From positions 1 to 9,887 of the forward strand of contig JAUVJE010000080.1 of assembly GCA_030592355.1 (NCBI GenBank): a DNA stretch of 9,887 nt. The letters run 5' to 3'. Source of the stretch: Clostridia bacterium. GTDB lineage: Bacteria; Bacillota; Clostridia; DUPQ01. Positions 6,416 through 9,887 of the stretch are shown one piece after another (position 1 is the first letter of the stretch; each line of letters begins with the position of its first letter). A program made the translations under genes and the position numbers. A model generated the notes under the pieces. The model did no database searches. It worked only from the letters and a program-made list of their open reading frames with translations, and was not told the origin of the DNA.

Positions 6416-6455
6416 TTTAGTTAATTTTATTAGATTTTTTAAGGGAGATTATTAA

Positions 6456-7613
6456 ATGAATTATTTTCTGACTGAAGAACAGCAGATGATCCAGGAACTG
6501 GCGGCACAGATTGCAGATGAAAAAATCAAACCGGTGGCATTGAAATATGACGAAGAAGGCACGTTCCCATGGGATATCGTCAAGATATTAGCTAACTCAG
6601 ACCTTTTTGGTGTGTTTGTTGGCGAAGAATACGGCGGATTCGGAGGAGGCATCTTTGAAATGGCTTTGGTTGTTGAGCAATTAAGCCGGGCCTGCGGGGG
6701 AATAGCGCTTGCTTATGCGGCGTCTGGTCTTGGAGCATATCCCATTATACTTTTTGGAACTGAAGAACAGAAACTGAAATACCTGCCGCCATTAGCCTCC
6801 GGGGAGAAGCTTGCTGCTTTTGGTCTTACTGAAGCTAATGCAGGAAGTGATGCAGCGGGAATACAGACAACAGCGGTTCTTGATGGAGATGAATATGTGT
6901 TAAACGGCACAAAACAGTGGATTACAAACGGCGGCGAAGCTGAAATTTATACCGTTATTGCCTGCACGAACAGATTAAAAGGCGCCAGGGGATTCAGTGC
7001 GTTTATAGTTGAAAAAGGAACTCCGGGTTTCTCATTCGGTAAAAAAGAAAACAAAATGGGTATCCGCGCATCCGTAACCAGCGAATTGGTTTTTGAAGAC
7101 TGCAGAATTCCAAAAGAAAATCTTCTCTCAAGGGAAGGAATGGGATTTATCATTGCAATGAAAACACTGGACAAGACCCGCCCGGGGGTTGCTTCGCAGG
7201 CGCTTGGAATAGCCCAGGGAGCACTGGATGAAGCTCTTAAATATTCCGGCGAGAGGGTGCAGTTTGGAAAGACAATCTCATCTTTCCAGGCCGTTCAGCA
7301 TATGCTTGCGGATATGGCGATACAGGTTGAAGCTGCAAGATCCTTGGTTTATCAGACATGCAGGTTTGTCGACAGCGGGGCAAAATCTTTCTCAAAAGAA
7401 TCTGCGATGTCAAAAGTGTTTGCCTCTGATACCGCAATGAAAGTAACTACTGACGCGGTACAGGTCATGGGCGGCTACGGGTACATGAAAGAATACCCCG
7501 TTGAAAAAATGATGAGAGATGCAAAAATTACACAGATTTATGAAGGTACAAACCAGATACAGAGAAATGTAATTGCCCTTGAAATGATAAAAGAAATGAA
7601 ATCCGGGAAATAG
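6456..7613 (+). CDS. Acyl-CoA dehydrogenase, butyryl-CoA dehydrogenase/CarC type
   Basis: A 385-residue flavoenzyme that interconverts an acyl-CoA and its 2-enoyl-CoA. In this operon it most likely reduces an enoyl-CoA with electrons from the EtfAB partner. The first ACAD signature FGLTEANAGSDAAG starts at residue 122, and the flavin-contacting QWITNGG includes W155. The C-terminal signature has GGYGYMKEYPVEKMMRDA and then IYEGTNQIQRN, in which E363 occupies the catalytic-base position of short-chain enzymes (butyryl-CoA dehydrogenase type). Length is normal. AAGGGAG at 6441-6447 with an 8-nt spacer supports the start. etfB begins 19 nt downstream. Substrate chain length or type (crotonyl, caffeyl, other) cannot be read by eye. 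The absence of crotonase, 3-hydroxybutyryl-CoA dehydrogenase or thiolase genes in the window leaves it open. Confidence 0.92.
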   Translation: MNYFLTEEQQMIQELAAQIADEKIKPVALKYDEEGTFPWDIVKILANSDLFGVFVGEEYGGFGGGIFEMALVVEQLSRACGGIALAYAASGLGAYPIILFGTEEQKLKYLPPLASGEKLAAFGLTEANAGSDAAGIQTTAVLDGDEYVLNGTKQWITNGGEAEIYTVIACTNRLKGARGFSAFIVEKGTPGFSFGKKENKMGIRASVTSELVFEDCRIPKENLLSREGMGFIIAMKTLDKTRPGVASQALGIAQGALDEALKYSGERVQFGKTISSFQAVQHMLADMAIQVEAARSLVYQTCRFVDSGAKSFSKESAMSKVFASDTAMKVTTDAVQVMGGYGYMKEYPVEKMMRDAKITQIYEGTNQIQRNVIALEMIKEMKSGK

Positions 7614-7632
7614 TATTCAAAGGAGAATCAGC

Positions 7633-8439
7633 TTGAACATTATTGTATGTGTTAAACAGGTTCCCGCGACTAATGAAGTTAAGATGAACAAGGAGACAAA
7701 TACCATTATTCGCGAAGGAATCGAAGCCATAATAAATCCCTTTGACACCTATGCCGTTGAAGAGGGCGTTAGGATAAAAGAAAAAACCGAGGGAAAAGCA
7801 ACGGTGCTCAGCATGGGAATTCCAAGTGTGGCAGAGCTTTTGAAAGAAACCATTGCCGTTGGGATTGATGATGCGGTGTTACTTAGCGACAGGGCATTTG
7901 CAGGAGCAGACTCGCTTGCCACATCATATGCGTTATCCATGGGCATTAAACATATCGGCGAATACGATCTAATAATTTGCGGGAAACAGGCCATAGACGG
8001 CGATACCGCGCAAGTGGGGCCGGGGCTTGCTGAAAAACTCGGGATTCCCCACACAACTTATGTGAGAAAAATTGAAGAATTGCGTGACGGATATATAAGA
8101 TGCCAAAGAATGACCGAAGATGGATATGAGGTTATTGAAATGCCGCTGCCTGCTGTGATAACAGTTGTTAAAGAAATCAATGAGCCGAGGCTGCCTTCGT
8201 TAAAGGGAAAGATGAGAGCCAAAAAGACTGAAGTAAAAGTATGGACTTCTGATGACATAGGGGCAGACAAGGCTTTTTGCGGATTAAAAGGTTCTCCGAC
8301 TCAAGTTGTTAAAACCTTTGTGCCTGTACATGATATACAGAATGAGATGATAGAAGGCGAACCGGCGGAACAGGCAGCAACACTGGCTAAAAAATTGCTT
8401 TCGATGCAATTTGCAATAAGCATCGGGGAGGAAAACTGA
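7633..8439 (+). CDS. etfB: Electron transfer flavoprotein beta subunit
   Basis: A 268-residue EtfB, cytoplasmic partner of EtfA in moving electrons between NADH, the dehydrogenase and (in bifurcating forms) ferredoxin. The N-terminus reads IIVCVKQVPATNEVKM followed by IIREGIEAIINPFD, both hallmark EtfB segments. The nucleotide/flavin-binding motif DGDTAQVGP starts at D122. Near 195-205 is PSLKGKMRAKK, which lies in the family's dehydrogenase-contact loop. The start codon is TTG at 7633, chosen because it aligns with the family N-terminus and has AAAGGAG at 7619-7625 with a 7-nt spacer. The stop overlaps the etfA start by one base (TGATG), indicating tight translational coupling and a 1:1 product ratio. 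Confidence 0.95.
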   Translation: MNIIVCVKQVPATNEVKMNKETNTIIREGIEAIINPFDTYAVEEGVRIKEKTEGKATVLSMGIPSVAELLKETIAVGIDDAVLLSDRAFAGADSLATSYALSMGIKHIGEYDLIICGKQAIDGDTAQVGPGLAEKLGIPHTTYVRKIEELRDGYIRCQRMTEDGYEVIEMPLPAVITVVKEINEPRLPSLKGKMRAKKTEVKVWTSDDIGADKAFCGLKGSPTQVVKTFVPVHDIQNEMIEGEPAEQAATLAKKLLSMQFAISIGEEN

Positions 8440-9635
8440 TGGCAAGCATTAAGATAATAAATGATAAATGTGTAGGATGCCGTCTGTGTGTAAGCGCATG
8501 TCCTTTCGGGGCAATTGAGATGAATGATGACAGAAAAGCCGTTATTCTGGACAATTGCACATTATGCGGAATCTGTGTGCCGTCATGTAACTTTAATGCC
8601 ATTGATTTTCAAAAAGAAGAAGTTTCAAATGCGGTTGATACAACTTTATACAAAGGCGTTTGGATATTTGCAGAACAGAAAAAAGATGAGCCTGAATCAA
8701 TTGCCTATGAGCTTCTTGGCGTAGGAAGAACATTGGCTGACGACAGAAACACATCATTGACTGCGGTTTTAATGGGAAAGAGCCTTGATGAGGCCGGTAA
8801 AAAACTCATTTCACAAGGTGCCGACAAAGTAATGATTGTTGAAGACGATAGCCTCGCACATTATAACGATGAATCCTATACTGATATTTTTGTACAGCTG
8901 ATTGAACAGAATAAACCCGAAATAATTCTTATAGGTGCGACTACATATGGAAGGTCGCTTGCACCGAGGATTGCATCGAGAATAAATACCGGACTGACGG
9001 CGGACTGCACCAAGCTGGAGATAGACCCCGAAGACGGTAAGCTCCTGCAGACCAGGCCTGCCTTCGGCGGAAATCTAATGGCTACGATAATATGTCCCAA
9101 TCACAGGCCTCAGATGGCTACGGTAAGGCACAAGGTCATGAAAGAAATGGAGCCGGATGAAAGCCGTAAAGGAGAAATAATCAAACCGGAAGTCAATATT
9201 CCAAAAGATTTAAAAATCAATGTAAAGGATGTTGTCGCAACGATTACTGAAAAGGTATCGCTCACAGAAGCTGATATAATTGTATCCGGAGGCAGGGGAA
9301 TGGGCGATCCGAAGAATTTTATTTTGATAAAAGAACTTGCGGATATTCTTGGCGGTGCGGTTGGGGCATCACGTGCGGCTGTGGATGCTGAATGGATTGA
9401 ATATAACCACCAGGTAGGACAAACAGGGCAAACCGTTGGACCGAAAGTATACTTTGCATGTGGTATTTCAGGGGCGATACAGCACCTTGCGGGGATGTCG
9501 TCATCAGATACAATAATCGCAATCAATAAAAATCCCGAAGCACCCATATTTAAAGTGGCTAAACTCGGAATCGTCGGCGATGTGATGGAGATACTGCCAT
9601 TACTGATAAAAGAGTTTAAAACAGCCCTTGGATAA
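8439..9635 (+). CDS. etfA: Electron transfer flavoprotein alpha subunit with N-terminal 2x[4Fe-4S] ferredoxin domain
   Basis: A 398-residue EtfA, longer than the roughly 320-340 residues of plain EtfA because of a fused ferredoxin domain. The first motif has cysteines 11, 14, 17 and 21 (CVGCRLCVSACP) and the second has 40, 43, 46 and 50 (CTLCGICVPSC), enough to bind two [4Fe-4S] clusters. The Etf N-terminal domain follows from about residue 65. The FAD-binding domain includes SRAAVDAEW at 311, QVGQTG at 325, ACGISGAIQHLAGM, AINKNPEAPIF and GIVGD near the C-terminus. The same fusion is known in Acetobacterium woodii CarE (caffeyl-CoA reductase-Etf) and in the Etf of the bifurcating lactate dehydrogenase. 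This supports electron bifurcation or confurcation with ferredoxin. No clear terminator follows the stop. Confidence 0.95.
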   Translation: MASIKIINDKCVGCRLCVSACPFGAIEMNDDRKAVILDNCTLCGICVPSCNFNAIDFQKEEVSNAVDTTLYKGVWIFAEQKKDEPESIAYELLGVGRTLADDRNTSLTAVLMGKSLDEAGKKLISQGADKVMIVEDDSLAHYNDESYTDIFVQLIEQNKPEIILIGATTYGRSLAPRIASRINTGLTADCTKLEIDPEDGKLLQTRPAFGGNLMATIICPNHRPQMATVRHKVMKEMEPDESRKGEIIKPEVNIPKDLKINVKDVVATITEKVSLTEADIIVSGGRGMGDPKNFILIKELADILGGAVGASRAAVDAEWIEYNHQVGQTGQTVGPKVYFACGISGAIQHLAGMSSSDTIIAINKNPEAPIFKVAKLGIVGDVMEILPLLIKEFKTALG

Positions 9636-9726
9636 ATCAGAATATTAAATTAAATGGTGAATTGAAAAACTAAATGCAACTTTGTAAGAGTTACTGCAAC
9701 CCTTGAAGGGAATTAGAGGGAAAACC

Positions 9727-9807
9727 ATGAACGCATTCGTTAAAAACACTGATTCAAACCCTTTTTCTGATATAATTACCCACATAAGGACGGGTTTTGC
9801 CGTTTAA
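9727..9807 (+). CDS. Doubtful 26-codon small ORF
   Basis: ATG at 9727 opens 26 codons ending in TAA, preceded by AGAGGG at 9715-9720 with a 6-nt spacer. The peptide starts MNAFVKNTDSNPFSDI and is not recognised. Against it, a near-perfect extended -10 box lies inside the ORF, and the 3' part overlaps a predicted stem-loop. The stretch may therefore be regulatory or non-coding DNA, or the edge of a repeat, rather than a gene. Confidence 0.2.
   Translation: MNAFVKNTDSNPFSDIITHIRTGFAV
9768..9776 (+). promoter_or_regulatory. Extended -10 promoter upstream of tandem hairpins
   Basis: TGATATAAT with a perfect TATAAT at 9771-9776. Its surroundings, TTCTGATATAATTA, are identical over 14 nt to the box upstream of the second UroD-like gene. 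No clear -35 is visible. Transcription would begin near 9783 and run directly into the stem-loops at 9788-9867. Confidence 0.45.
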
Positions 9808-9867
9808 AGGCGTGAAAAGTCCGGGGACGGAATTTTATCCTCTTTTTGCAAGAGTAAATTCGACCCC
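9788..9867 (+). other. Two adjacent stem-loops, possible structured RNA or repeat/mobile element end
   Basis: The first stem-loop (9788-9822) pairs GGAC with GTCC, TTTT with AAAA and GCC with GGC around the loop GTTTAAA, with a three-base bulge on each side. The second (9823-9867) pairs GGGG with CCCC, GAATTT with AAATTC and CTCTT with AAGAG around TTTGC, with small internal loops. They abut without a gap. The rest of 9636-9887 holds no confident gene and no obvious terminator. The arrangement could be a leader RNA of the next gene, a small RNA, or a palindromic repeat. Confidence 0.4.
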
Positions 9868-9887
9868 TTGTTTGAAACTTGTATTAA

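Noticed and set aside
9110..9547. 145-codon open frame on the minus strand inside etfA
   Set aside because: It lies wholly opposite the FAD-binding domain of etfA, has no ribosome binding site or family resemblance, and is a shadow of that gene.

Overview
The window reads as a piece of chromosome from a strictly anaerobic, low-to-moderate GC Firmicute of the class Clostridia. The clues are AT-rich intergenic DNA, strong AGGAGG-type ribosome binding sites, one TTG start, a lipoprotein signal peptide, and an electron-transfer-flavoprotein (Etf) operon whose alpha subunit carries a ferredoxin domain. Species and genus cannot be fixed from this alone. No rRNA, tRNA, CRISPR array or recognisable transposase gene is present.

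Layout: (1) Positions 1-3151 hold a Gfo/Idh/MocA-type oxidoreductase, probably cut at its 5' end by the window edge, followed by two different proteins of the uroporphyrinogen-decarboxylase-like (UroD/MtaA) superfamily. The second has its own candidate promoter. The block ends in a 30-nt perfect palindrome. Neither UroD-like protein looks like haem-pathway HemE, and their substrate is unknown. (2) On the minus strand, 3351-3800 encodes an exported lipoprotein with a cytochrome b5-like haem-binding domain. (3) Divergent from it, zwf (glucose-6-phosphate dehydrogenase) overlaps by 14 nt a cyclase/kynurenine-formamidase-family metal-dependent hydrolase. No pgl or gnd gene is in view. (4) A 40-residue lysine-rich microprotein gene sits between its own extended -10 promoter and its own rho-independent terminator. 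(5) An acyl-CoA dehydrogenase-etfB-etfA operon follows, with two [4Fe-4S] cluster motifs at the N-terminus of EtfA. This layout resembles electron-bifurcating complexes such as caffeyl-CoA reductase-Etf (CarCDE). (6) The last 250 bases contain no confident gene but do hold a strong extended -10 box and two adjacent hairpins, possibly a structured RNA or the edge of a repeat or mobile element.

How the parts may work together: zwf feeds glucose 6-phosphate into NADPH production. The acyl-CoA dehydrogenase/Etf complex would use NADH to reduce an enoyl-CoA and a low-potential acceptor (ferredoxin). The UroD-like pair and the oxidoreductase are probably an uncharacterised catabolic or methyl/carboxyl-transfer module. 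The most testable ideas are that the cyclase-family protein overlapping zwf serves as a non-orthologous lactonase, and that the lysine-rich microprotein is a real, independently transcribed gene.
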